From: Flavivirga jejuensis
GTDB taxonomy: Bacteria; Bacteroidota; Bacteroidia; Flavobacteriales; Flavobacteriaceae
Assembly: GCF_030540765.1 (NCBI RefSeq)
Contig: NZ_JAUOEL010000003.1
Coordinates: 62,001 to 126,000, forward strand
DNA: 64,000 nt
Direction: 5' to 3'
The notes under the pieces were generated by a model, which saw nothing but the letters and a program-made list of their open reading frames with translations, was not told the origin of the DNA and did no database searches. Made by a program: the position numbers and the translations under genes. Shown one piece after another: positions 19,301-28,286 of this stretch (positions are counted from its first letter, which is position 1; every line of letters starts with the position of its first letter).

Positions 19301-19921
19301 TTACAAAGTAATATGCGGTAGACTGTCTAATTTAAACAAGGAGTCACTTGATTTTATTTTTTTAACAAGATCGGTTCTATCAATACCAAAGTCGCTGGAT
19401 AGGTAGTGAATCTGTGTTTTTTCTTCTGATGAATCCTTGGATGTTGTAAAAAAGCAATGCCAATGTTCACCACAATCTATAATCCTGGCAACAGACTTAG
19501 AGTCTTTTTTAGAAAACTCAGAAATATATTGACTCAACGTGTACCCAAACTCATGATAAGCCTTAAAGATAAAAGACGTTAGAATTTCTAAAGGAAGAAA
19601 TAAGCCATCGAGTAACTTTTCCTGGTCTTTTTTTCTATTGGTATTTAAAAGCTTTATTAAGTTTTCTGGAATTTTTATTTTTTGAAAGTCACTTTTTAGT
19701 TTTAACCAATGATCATGAGCGCCTTTGAATATCTCGTTGCTTGTAGGAGTAAGTCCCTTTTCTCCAATCATCTCTTCTTTAGGCACACCATTTAAGACCA
19801 TTTGCTTCACAATAACGGCATTCCCATATTGTTTAATAGGGTTTTCCTTTTCAAACTCTCTATCTTCGAACATGATGAGTTTTTTGTTGGTCTTTTTATG
19901 AGTAAATATACGTTGTATCAT
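19301..19921 (-). CDS. Hypothetical protein of 206 residues
   Basis: I do not recognise a family. The protein is soluble and rich in lysine, with a possible later start at the Met of MFEDREFEKENP. A predicted helical core (NLIKLLNTNRKKDQEKLLDGLFLPLEILTSF) precedes IDCGEHWHCFFTTS. It is a lone gene with a clear terminator, framed by repeat-rich DNA and by the 21-bp direct repeats at 19975-20016, 54 bases upstream. Its isolation in a repeat-rich region suggests acquisition, which cannot be tested here. Confidence 0.65.
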   Translation of the reverse strand: MIQRIFTHKKTNKKLIMFEDREFEKENPIKQYGNAVIVKQMVLNGVPKEEMIGEKGLTPTSNEIFKGAHDHWLKLKSDFQKIKIPENLIKLLNTNRKKDQEKLLDGLFLPLEILTSFIFKAYHEFGYTLSQYISEFSKKDSKSVARIIDCGEHWHCFFTTSKDSSEEKTQIHYLSSDFGIDRTDLVKKIKSSDSLFKLDSLPHITL

Positions 19922-19974
19922 TGTTTTATAATTATAGATTGGGTCTATGCAAATAGGCTAACAAAAATCGTAAA

Positions 19975-20016
19975 CAAAATTTACTTTTTAAGGATAATAA
20001 CTTACCTGAGAGGGAT
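19975..20016 (+). promoter_or_regulatory. 21-bp direct repeat pair
   Basis: Two units, each ending GGAT at a 21-base spacing (19975-19995 and 19996-20016; second unit core AACTTACCTGAGAGGGAT). The pair lies 54-95 bases before the start of the gene at 19301-19921, but in the opposite orientation to that gene. Confidence 0.5.
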
Positions 20017-20049
20017 TTATTTAATCCTGATATAGTATACTACATTAAA

Positions 20050-20111
20050 AACTGGGTAGTTTTCTACTTGAAAAGAGTTTTTAGACAACTACAAATTAGT
20101 GCTACCCAGTT
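20050..20111. other. Hairpin with 10-bp perfect stem
   Basis: AACTGGGTAG (20050-20059) pairs with CTACCCAGTT (20102-20111) around 42 bases. On the minus strand it is followed by TTTTTAATG and could act as a terminator or end of a small RNA, but no gene upstream on that strand needs it. Confidence 0.45.
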
Positions 20112-20172
20112 AAAGGGGGGTGATTATAAGTAAATTTAAATCAATTACAAAAGTAAATAATAATGCGGGTGT

Positions 20173-20214
20173 GAGACTTGCCAGAAAAGGAGTAAAAATT
20201 GTCTGAGAGGGATT
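20173..20214 (+). promoter_or_regulatory. 21-bp direct repeat pair
   Basis: Units GACTTGCCAGAAAAGGAG and AAATTGTCTGAGAGGGAT with their GG(A/G)A motifs 21 bases apart. Not embedded in the larger R2 repeat, so an independent occurrence of the motif. Confidence 0.5.
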
Positions 20215-20264
20215 AATTGTTATAAAAGACTGTAGTACATGTCAAAAATTAATAATATATCAGA

Positions 20265-20900
20265 TGTTAGTCTGAGATCTGAGTTAAAAATTTAACTAGC
20301 GTATGAAATGACGTAATACGGGTGTCATTCAGAGAGATCTGTGTTAAAAATTTTAACTAGCGGATGAAATGACGCAATACGGGTGTCATCCAGAGGCATT
20401 AGACCAAAAATTTCTCAAGTGGAGGGAATGACGTAATTGGGTGTCATTCAGAAGGAGGTACGACTGAAGAATCTTTAGAGATTAATTATAAAGATTCTTC
20501 GCTGCGCTCTGAATAACAAGCAATTGAAAATTAGTTGTTTACAAAACACGTCAATGGTAGATTTGAGATAAAAAAAATTATCAAGTGGAGGAAATGACGT
20601 TATAGAGTATGGTCAGGTTAGTAGTTTTTTTGTCATTCCTGCGAAGGCAGGAATCCACATGATCGAATATTTTTAAAGTTATGAAAAACAACATCTTAAA
20701 AAATAACGTCAATGGTAGGCTATCGAAAACAAAATATATTTTGTTTGAAGATATAAGCGAAGCTTACGACTGAAGAATCTTTAGAGATTAATTGTAAAGA
20801 TTCTTCGACTCCGACAATTAACGATCAAAAATTAAGTATTTATAAAACACGTCAATGGTAGCCTTTCGACTCCGATCAAGTCAGGCTAAAGTCGAAACCT
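20265..20900. repeat. Dispersed repeat family R1, copy cluster b
   Basis: Several R1 segments in a row: the unit TTTAACTAGCG(T/G)ATGAAATGACG with GTGTCATTCAGAG is repeated near 20290, 20350 and 20410, followed by two GAAGAATCTTTA hairpins (near 20465 and 20771) and an ATTCCTGCGAAGGCAGGAAT palindrome (near 20635) that recurs at about 36305. No credible gene is seen between 19922 and 22570; a 66-residue frame at 20855 is not supported. Confidence 0.75.
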
Positions 20901-21312
20901 ATATGAAATTATCGGTTTTAAGAGCTTTCGGTTTGTTTCGCAAGGCGCCTTCAATGAAAAAATATTTTAATTTCACGAATGCTAAAGGAGACAAACACCT
21001 TATAATGTTGACTTTCACACCTAAAACAGGCTTATTCTTTAGAATACAAAATTAGATTTCGAGGTCATGTCTGACGATAGGAGACATCACATAAAAAGAA
21101 AGTTTTATTGAATATTGCTATTTAGCTATTAATTATGTGATTCATAGTTTCAAACAAAATAGACTTTATTTTCGAAAGTGTTCAAAAATGATCTAAAAGA
21201 ACTCAATAGATTCTAGATATTAATTCCAGTTACGCTCAATCTCCAGAATCCCTATAAAAATGTGACCGGGCGCAACCGAAATCATATATCAGACTAAAAC
21301 AAAGATCAACAG

Positions 21313-21354
21313 TAAAACTTAATTGAAAAGGATTAAAACTTGTCTAAAAAGGAT
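21313..21354 (+). promoter_or_regulatory. 21-bp direct repeat pair within R2
   Basis: Units with cores AAAACTTAATTGAAAAGGAT and AAAACTTGTCTAAAAAGGAT, exactly 21 bases apart. Follows an R2 block (CTACGCTCAATCTCC, then GGGCGCAACCGAA) at about 21210-21300. Confidence 0.6.
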
Positions 21355-21560
21355 ATTTCACAAATGTGAATTAGTGTTATATGGGCCAAGTATTATGAAT
21401 AGTGGGGTAAGAGCGTGTTTCTTGATTTTAAATTAAGACACAAATTCACATGAATTGAGTTCCTTGTGCTTGAAGAGTGGCTGTACGTTCATAGAGTTTG
21501 CAATAGATATGTCGTAAAAAAGAAAACCATTATTCATTGTAAGTTATAAGTTAAACATTC

Positions 21561-22560
21561 AAAGTTAACTAAAAACAAGTCTTTATTCTAAAAGCGAAGT
21601 AGTCTTGGTTCTTTAACGCAATACATTGTTTTTTTGTTTCGGCTACGCCTCAATCTGTAGAATTCAAATAATAGATGATGACTGGGCGCAACCGAAGTCA
21701 AAAAGACAAAAATTACTAACCAAAACAAAGGTCGATGATATGATTTAACTGAAATGGATTAAAACTTACCTGAAAAGGATTTTACTTGGGAGGTGGTGGA
21801 AGTTAGAAGTTAGGAGTTGGAAGTTGGGAGATGGAAGTAGGAAAGTGAAATCGAAAAGAATTCCTCTGGTAAAGCTATAAAGTTTTTTCATTTATAAAAT
21901 TCATTATCAAAGAAGAACTATTATTTGTTTTTTTAAACCGATCCTTGAAAGTTAACTAAAAGCAAGTCTTTTTTCTTTATTCTAAAAGTGAAGCGGTCTT
22001 GGTTCTTTAACACAATAGATTGTCTTTTGTTTCGGCTACGCTCAATCTGTAGAATTCCAATAAATGGGGACTGGGCGCAACCGAAGTCAAAAAGACAAAA
22101 ATTACTAACCAAAGCAAAGATCGATGATATGATTTAACTGAAATGGATTAAAACTTACCTGAAAAGGATTTTACTTGGGAGGTGGTGGAAGTTAGAAGTT
22201 AGGAGTTGGATAGTGAAATCGAAAAGAATTCCTCTGATAAAGCTATAAAGTTTTTTCATTTATAAAATTCATTATCAAAGAAGAACTATTATTTGTTTTT
22301 TAAAACCGATCCTTGAAAGTTAACTAAAAGCAAGTCTTTTTTCTTTGTTCTAAAAGTGAAGCGGTCTTGGTTCTTTAACACAATAGGTTGTCTTTTGTTT
22401 CGGCTACGCTCAATCTGTAGAATTCCAATAAATGGGGACTGGGCGCAACCGAAGTCAAAAAGACAAAAATTACTAACCAAAACAAAGGTCGATGATATGA
22501 TTTAACTGAAATGGATTAAAACTTACCTGAAAAGGATTTTACTTGGGAGGTGGGAGTTAG
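21561..22560. repeat. Tandem repeat R2, about 2.7 copies of a 368-386 bp unit
   Basis: AAAGTTAACTAAAA(A/G)CAAGTC marks unit starts near 21561, 21947 and 22315; the later two units are about 368 bases apart and almost the same. Each holds TTTCGGCTACGC, GGGCGCAACCGAAGTC and a 21-bp repeat pair (21739-21780, 22128-22169, 22496-22537). Runs up to the end of the outer-membrane gene at 22571. Single diverged copies lie near 21210-21360 and 25600-25771. Confidence 0.85.
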
Positions 22561-22570
22561 GAATTAGAAA

Positions 22571-25234
22571 TTAGAAGTTGTTGAATTTCCAACTAAAACT
22601 TAACATAAAGTACTGTTTAAGAACGAGACTTTGAGAGTCTTGGATGTAATTTTGAGTAGCAATACGTCTGGCGTTTGTATTTTGATTTAATAGATCGTAA
22701 ATCTTTAAATTTAAAGAACTTTGATCTTTAAACATAGCATAAGAAAGGGTTGTATTCCAGAACCAAGCGCTTTTTTGAAACCCTTCAGCAACATTTGGGT
22801 TATAATTAAAGCTAATATCATGCCGCCATTCAAATTTTTTAGGGATGAATGTGGTTATCTGCATACCGACTGCATGATTAATAAATTCCTGGTCTTCAAA
22901 ATCGTCTAGATCAAATGTGGTTTTGTTAAATGATAACCTATAATTTGGTACGATCATCATAATAGCATCCCATACAAAGGTAATACCTACATGGGGGTTT
23001 AAAGCTGTATTGTTTGAGGTATATTGTACCTCATTATTAAAGTTAACAGATCTGTTTAAACTTGTAGAAAGGCCTATGTTATACTTAAATGTTTTTAGAG
23101 AATCTATTTTTATGGTTTTATTATAACCACCACCAGCACTTAAACGATAGCCTCCGTTTACATTTGCATAGCTTGTGTTTCTCACAAGATTTTCGTCAAT
23201 AGTTGTTTTAGTAACCACCTGATTGTTGCTTAAGTTAGCATATATATGACTATAAAAACCGCTGCGTTTTTGAAAATGAAACGTGTTATGTCCTAAATAA
23301 AAACTATGGGTATTGGTAGGTTTTAAATTAGGATTTCCAGTTACTGTATTTATAGGGTCTGAAACATCTTGAAACGGTTGTAGTTGTGATAATTGCGGGG
23401 GCGTATTATTTAAGCCGTAACTAGCATATATGTATGATTTTGGGTTAAATTGATACTGAAAACTCGATCGTAATTCTACAGTTTCAAAATCACGTGTTAA
23501 ACTTAAATCGGGTCTTAGGAAATCAGTGCTTTGCAAGGTTCTAAATACATATCCTGCTTCAGAACTAACAGACCATTTTTCTTTTTTATAAGTAAGCCTT
23601 AAAGCTGGGGTGCTCCTTTGAGTTATATATTCAAAATCTGTGCTTAAATCTGTATCAAACAAAGTAAAATCTTGCGTGTCTGCATCAAAAGCGTAAGTAC
23701 TGTTTATATTTTCCTGTGTATCATTTCTATAATTAAATTTAAAATCTAAAAACAAAGTGTTAGCTTTTAAAGGCCATCTAAAAGAAGCACTTGTATAGAG
23801 TCCTTTTGTTTTTCGATCTCCATTTGTAAATTGTTTTCTATCAATAGTTTCGGGGTTATCTCCAAAAATAGCAGTTTCCGAATTTAAATAGGTATCGGTC
23901 TCCGCAGTCTCGTACTTATTTAAGATATTAAATTTTAAATAGGCTCCCTTTTTACCAAATCGCTTTGTTATATCTAAACGGTTATTAAAATTTCTATTAG
24001 TAGTTTCTGAAAATGAAGACGAGCTAGATTGATTTGTTAAAGTGTTTTCTGAATCTCGAGACTTATTATTTCCAGACGTTTCTGCGTTGTTTTTAGAAGC
24101 ATTAAATGATGGATTTATATTGATTAAAAGTGTAGAGTCTATTTTGATATTAAATCCTAAGCCAATAGTATGATTAGCACCTTCGTTATATGATTTTGTA
24201 CTTGAACTGGTAGTATATCTTGAATCTGAGAGAATATAAGCACGTTCTGTTGTATTCTCATTTTCTGAACGGCTATTAGAAAAAAAATAGTTAGCAGAGA
24301 GATCACTCTTTTTTCTCAATTTATCGACATAATTAACGCCATAATTTTGAGATACGACGATACCTTGTCCGCTTGTGCGCCCACCCCCAAAACTAAACCC
24401 AGGCGAATTGATATTGTTTCCACCTGCAAGCATACTAATACGTTGGTCGTTATCAAAACGATTAAGCATCCCTGCAAACTCGTAACGCTTATTTGTTCCC
24501 GTACCCGCTGCAATTTGTCCGAAAGTACCATTGTTATTTTCTTCTTTTATAACAAGGTTAACCGTTTTTTTTTCTTTGGCACCTTCGTCTCCTGCAAAAG
24601 CTTCAGCTTTAGTTTTGGTATCTGTAATTTGAATGTTATCAATAATGTCTTTGTTTAAATGCCGTGTGGTTATTGTTGGGTCGTTGCTAAAAAATGGCTT
24701 TCCATTTACCAAAATATTATCTACAGCTTTCCCATTTATGGTTATTTCTCCTTCCTCATTAACTTCTACCCCAGGTAATTGCTTTAATAAATCTTCAACA
24801 TTAGCATCTTTTTTAGTTTTAAAAGACGAGGCGTTGAACTTTAAAGTGTCTTTTTTTATGACAACTGGCGGGTTAACTTTTATAAAGATTTCCTCTAACG
24901 CATTGAGATCTGCTTTTAGGTTAATAGTATCTAAATTAATAAGATTCTGATCTAAATGAATAGATTGATAGTGGGTTTGGTAACCAACATACGAGATATA
25001 AAGATTTAAATGTTTATCGCTAGTTTTACCTTCTAAAGAAAACCTGCCATGTCTATCTGAAATAGTATAAGTAACTAATGCACTATCTTTAACGCGCTCT
25101 AAATAAATAGTGGCAGCTTCTAAAGCCATTTTATCTGTTTCTGTTATTAATGCTCCAGAAATTTTAAATGATTTTGCTTGTCCGAAAACTCCCGTTACGC
25201 AGAGCATTGTAACTATAAAAAAACAATATTTCAC
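22571..25234 (-). CDS. Outer-membrane beta-barrel protein with carboxypeptidase-like N-terminal domain
   Basis: 887 residues. Signal peptide (GVFGQ), a CarboxypepD_reg-like domain (about 22-95, ISGALITETDKMALEAATIYLE), a plug-like domain (EDLLKQLPGVEVNEEGEITINGKAVDNILVNGKPFF), then a large beta-barrel ending in the aromatic LSFSWKFNNF. This is the TonB-dependent-receptor-like outer-membrane family that lacks a SusD partner. No specific substrate is indicated. It stands alone between R2 repeats and an IS relic. Confidence 0.87.
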   Translation of the reverse strand: MKYCFFIVTMLCVTGVFGQAKSFKISGALITETDKMALEAATIYLERVKDSALVTYTISDRHGRFSLEGKTSDKHLNLYISYVGYQTHYQSIHLDQNLINLDTINLKADLNALEEIFIKVNPPVVIKKDTLKFNASSFKTKKDANVEDLLKQLPGVEVNEEGEITINGKAVDNILVNGKPFFSNDPTITTRHLNKDIIDNIQITDTKTKAEAFAGDEGAKEKKTVNLVIKEENNNGTFGQIAAGTGTNKRYEFAGMLNRFDNDQRISMLAGGNNINSPGFSFGGGRTSGQGIVVSQNYGVNYVDKLRKKSDLSANYFFSNSRSENENTTERAYILSDSRYTTSSSTKSYNEGANHTIGLGFNIKIDSTLLININPSFNASKNNAETSGNNKSRDSENTLTNQSSSSSFSETTNRNFNNRLDITKRFGKKGAYLKFNILNKYETAETDTYLNSETAIFGDNPETIDRKQFTNGDRKTKGLYTSASFRWPLKANTLFLDFKFNYRNDTQENINSTYAFDADTQDFTLFDTDLSTDFEYITQRSTPALRLTYKKEKWSVSSEAGYVFRTLQSTDFLRPDLSLTRDFETVELRSSFQYQFNPKSYIYASYGLNNTPPQLSQLQPFQDVSDPINTVTGNPNLKPTNTHSFYLGHNTFHFQKRSGFYSHIYANLSNNQVVTKTTIDENLVRNTSYANVNGGYRLSAGGGYNKTIKIDSLKTFKYNIGLSTSLNRSVNFNNEVQYTSNNTALNPHVGITFVWDAIMMIVPNYRLSFNKTTFDLDDFEDQEFINHAVGMQITTFIPKKFEWRHDISFNYNPNVAEGFQKSAWFWNTTLSYAMFKDQSSLNLKIYDLLNQNTNARRIATQNYIQDSQSLVLKQYFMLSFSWKFNNF

Positions 25235-25599
25235 ACGCTTAAATTTTAGTAATTAACCAAATAAAAAACTGAAAATTTGTGTGAACATGTTGTTCTCACA
25301 TAAAATATTAATAAAGAAGTGGTTTAAGCTTTTTTGATTGAAGCGAAAAACAACTATTTTGTAGTCAATTAAAGCATTTTTGCAATTCATAGTAGTACTA
25401 TGGAGCAATAAAAAGGCAAAAATTGAGTAAAAAAGAGCATTTTCCAGCCAATAGAAAAAAGCTTAAATCACTTCAAAAGGAGCGTTTTTTTCAGAGTTCA
25501 TTATGTATCTTTTTGGTATAGGCATTAATTTTTTGAATTCATGTTACAAGTTTTTAAAGAGGAAGTCATTTTGTTAACACGCAACGATAAAAATTGATC

Positions 25600-25771
25600 A
25601 GTACTTAAAATATCGTTCTTTTCAGCTCCAGCTACGCTCAATCTCCAAAATCCCAATAAAGGAGAATGGACGCAGCCGAAGTTGAAAAGACAACTAACTA
25701 ACTAACAACTATGGAACAAATATCGATGATAAAATTTAACTCAAATGGATTAAAACTTGTCTGAAAAGGAT
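25600..25771. repeat. R2 dispersed copy upstream of the outer-membrane gene, with a 21-bp direct repeat pair
   Basis: Shares CTACGCTCAATCTCC, the CGCAGCCGAAGT stretch and TCGATGATA with the tandem R2 units. It ends in a 21-bp pair at 25730-25771 (second core AAAACTTGTCTGAAAAGGAT). The remainder of 25235-25924 shows no gene. Confidence 0.7.
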
Positions 25772-25924
25772 GTAATGAAGCATTTGAAAGTTTTTTGCAA
25801 TTTACTTGCTAGACCGAATGCCTAGAATTACCTAATAGACCCCGCTCAAAAGAAACTAAAAAAGGATAATTTTGAAATAAAAGGAGGAATAAAACTCTTT
25901 ATGATATCACTATCACCTTCCCTG

Positions 25925-26529
25925 TATTTGTGCATATTATGAGGCAGCTCTATATGATGTAAATACAATGGATATTATTCCATATGAAGTTGGAACTTAC
26001 TACATTTTCAATAGAGCTATATCGATTTTAAACGACTATATGAAATTACTAAACGTTCTTCTTTTTTTGTTATAAGAGCAAAGTCAATAAGAAAACAGGA
26101 GTAAAAGTTGACCAAATTGGAGTACAGGTTTTTATATTTCTAAGGATTATCTCAATAAAACTAAACGAATCAAATATTATGATATTGAAACTAAGCGCAC
26201 TTTTATTTTTTTAACAAACAATACAGATTTAATAACAGAGCAAATAACACTTTTGTATAAAAACCGTTGGCAAATTGAGTTGTTCTTTAAATGGATAAAG
26301 CAACATTTAAAATTAAATCTTTTTGGAGAGTTCAGAAAATGCTGTAATAATACAAATTTACACAGCAATGACTACTTATTGTCTTGTTGTAATTGTAGGA
26401 CATAATCTAAAATCAGAGCATTCAACTTACGGAATCTCACAAATTTCAAGTATCTCGTTATTAGGTAAAACATCCATAAATGAGTTATTCATGAATACAA
26501 ATTTCTCATTATCAATATTTAATATATAG
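25925..26529 (+). pseudogene. Relic of an IS4-family transposase
   Basis: Pieces of one transposase occur in order in different frames: EAALYDVNTMDIIPYEVGTY, YIDFKRLYEITKRSSFFVIR, LYKNRWQIELFFKWIKQHLK (which holds the E of the DDE site region) and SSENAVIIQIYTAMTTYCLV. At least three frameshifts separate them and the 5' part is missing. A one-base loss near 26321 splits the last two pieces. Terminal repeats were not found. The element is dead. Confidence 0.85.
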
Positions 26530-26711
26530 AACTGACGTTAGTAGTATAAATGCATAATATTGATATTAATTTCAAACAATCTATACATAAAAATAGTGTT
26601 GTTAGCCAGCCATATCAATTTACCAAAAGAACAACTAAGTTAGTCCCTTCTCTTATAAATAGCCTATAGAGCAATCAATCTTAAAATTAATTTTTCTATA
26701 TTCATAATCAT

Positions 26712-27869
26712 CTACCTAATAACTAATGTTTTATCATTTATTTCATAATTATTGATAACATTAGTACTCTTAATAGCCATTAAAATATCTTCAATACTAT
26801 TACTTTTATTGAATGTTCCAATAAATCGTTCTTCTTTTTGTACTGTATTTTCAATGATAACATCCATATCGTACCAACGAGATAGGACTTTCATAATCTC
26901 GTTTAGAGGCATACTTTCAAAACTAAAGACACCATCTTTCCATGCAACTTCATTGTAGATATCAACCTTAGCCACACTTATATTATTCGTTTCGAGATTA
27001 AGACTTAATTGCTGGTTTGGTACAAGGGTTTTACTTTTATTAGTGTAGGAAACAGCTACTTTACCTTCCACTAACGTTGTATATATATTTGTCTCACCTT
27101 TATAAGCTTTTATATTGAACTCAGTACCTAAAACCTCAACTTCCTGAGATTGATGAAATACCTTGAACTTAGCTCCTTTATGAGCTGTGCTTGGAGACAC
27201 ATCAAAATAGGCTTCACCATAGACTAGTTCTACTTGTCTGGTTTCCCCATTAGTAAACGCCACAGGGTATTTTAGTTGAGATTCTGAATTCAACCAAACT
27301 TTGGTGCCATCGGATAATACTATATAGAATTGACCGCCTCTAGGGATGGTTAAGGTATTATAGTTGTTGGTCGTTGATTGTTGGTTGTTAGTAGCCTCGT
27401 ATATTATCTCTTCACCGTTACTGGTAACGCGAGTCGTTTGATACGCAGTTCCCTTTTCTAAAGTGACTTCTGAACCATCCTCTAACGTTAAGATGGCTTT
27501 ATCTATACCTTTCTCGATATTGTTGTTTACAATTATAGGTGCTTCGAAATCAATAACATTTTGATCTCTGTTATTTAAAACAAAGGTTATTGAGATTAAT
27601 AATACAACAGAAGCCGCTATACCATAAGACCATAATCTAAATGATCTTTTTGAACGCTGGATTCTTCCCTTAACAACCTTCCAATCTTTTTCTGTATCTA
27701 TTTGCTTTAAAAGTTCTAAGCGTTTACCCTCTTTAATATCCATAAGCATCTGAGATTTTGTTTTTGTATCGAAAATCTCAGATTTTTCTAAACCACCCGA
27801 GGTTTCTTTTTTAATTAGCGAGGCTGCTAATTTCTTTGAGAGTGATTTGATTTTATTGGAATTATCCAT
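26712..27869 (-). CDS. FecR-family anti-sigma factor
   Basis: 385 residues. A cytoplasmic N-terminal part of about 75 residues, one membrane helix (about 79-98, YGIAASVVLLISITFVLNN), a FecR domain (TIPRGGQFYIVLSDGTKVWLNSES to LVEGKVAVSY) and a C-terminal DUF4974-like domain (FSFESMPLNEIMKVLSRWYDMDV). In Bacteroidota such proteins relay a signal from a TonB-dependent receptor to an ECF sigma factor. The sigma gene at 31751-32278 is its likely partner, though 3.9 kb away; no SusC gene follows. Confidence 0.9.
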   Translation of the reverse strand: MDNSNKIKSLSKKLAASLIKKETSGGLEKSEIFDTKTKSQMLMDIKEGKRLELLKQIDTEKDWKVVKGRIQRSKRSFRLWSYGIAASVVLLISITFVLNNRDQNVIDFEAPIIVNNNIEKGIDKAILTLEDGSEVTLEKGTAYQTTRVTSNGEEIIYEATNNQQSTTNNYNTLTIPRGGQFYIVLSDGTKVWLNSESQLKYPVAFTNGETRQVELVYGEAYFDVSPSTAHKGAKFKVFHQSQEVEVLGTEFNIKAYKGETNIYTTLVEGKVAVSYTNKSKTLVPNQQLSLNLETNNISVAKVDIYNEVAWKDGVFSFESMPLNEIMKVLSRWYDMDVIIENTVQKEERFIGTFNKSNSIEDILMAIKSTNVINNYEINDKTLVIR

Positions 27870-28286
27870 TAATAATATTTTAGATTATATATACTTCTTG
27901 TGCTTTTGTTCGCAAAAATACAAGATTAGTTATATAATATATACAACTAAAAACAAAAAAGGGTGGTAAAATAGGGTATGTTAAGCAGGCACTTACATTT
28001 TTTTTATTAAAAAGTTCAGAATGATGTTTTGGGATTTAAAGTCGAAATGCTTTAAAATTAAGCTTAATAATGTCTTCGATTGCGCTGCTTTAGATTACAA
28101 CTAAATTAATACACGAATTGCACAAAGGTTGAGATATCTATACCTAACATTAACACGAATCAGACTTTCAGTCTATCAAATCTATAGATTTGAAGCTTAT
28201 TATGCCTTTGGCTTGGTAAACCCGTAGTCAGGTTCTCTAAAAATAGTCACAACTTAACTCGAACTAGATTCTTACTAAAAGACTCA
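27870..28286. other. Intergenic region with R3 repeat
   Basis: No gene. At about 28110-28175 lies a repeat (CACGAATTGCACAAA, then CCTAACATTAACACGAATCA with an AGACTTTCAGTCT hairpin) that recurs at about 34592-34685. Confidence 0.5.

Noticed and set aside
20855-21055. 66-codon plus-strand frame in the repeat region
   Set aside because: Its first third is translated R1 repeat and it has no recognisable fold or context.
26091-26123. Apparent 21-base repeat GGAGTAAAAGTTGACCAAAT
   Set aside because: It falls inside the transposase relic where the sequence is explained by coding ancestry, so it was not added to the operator family.
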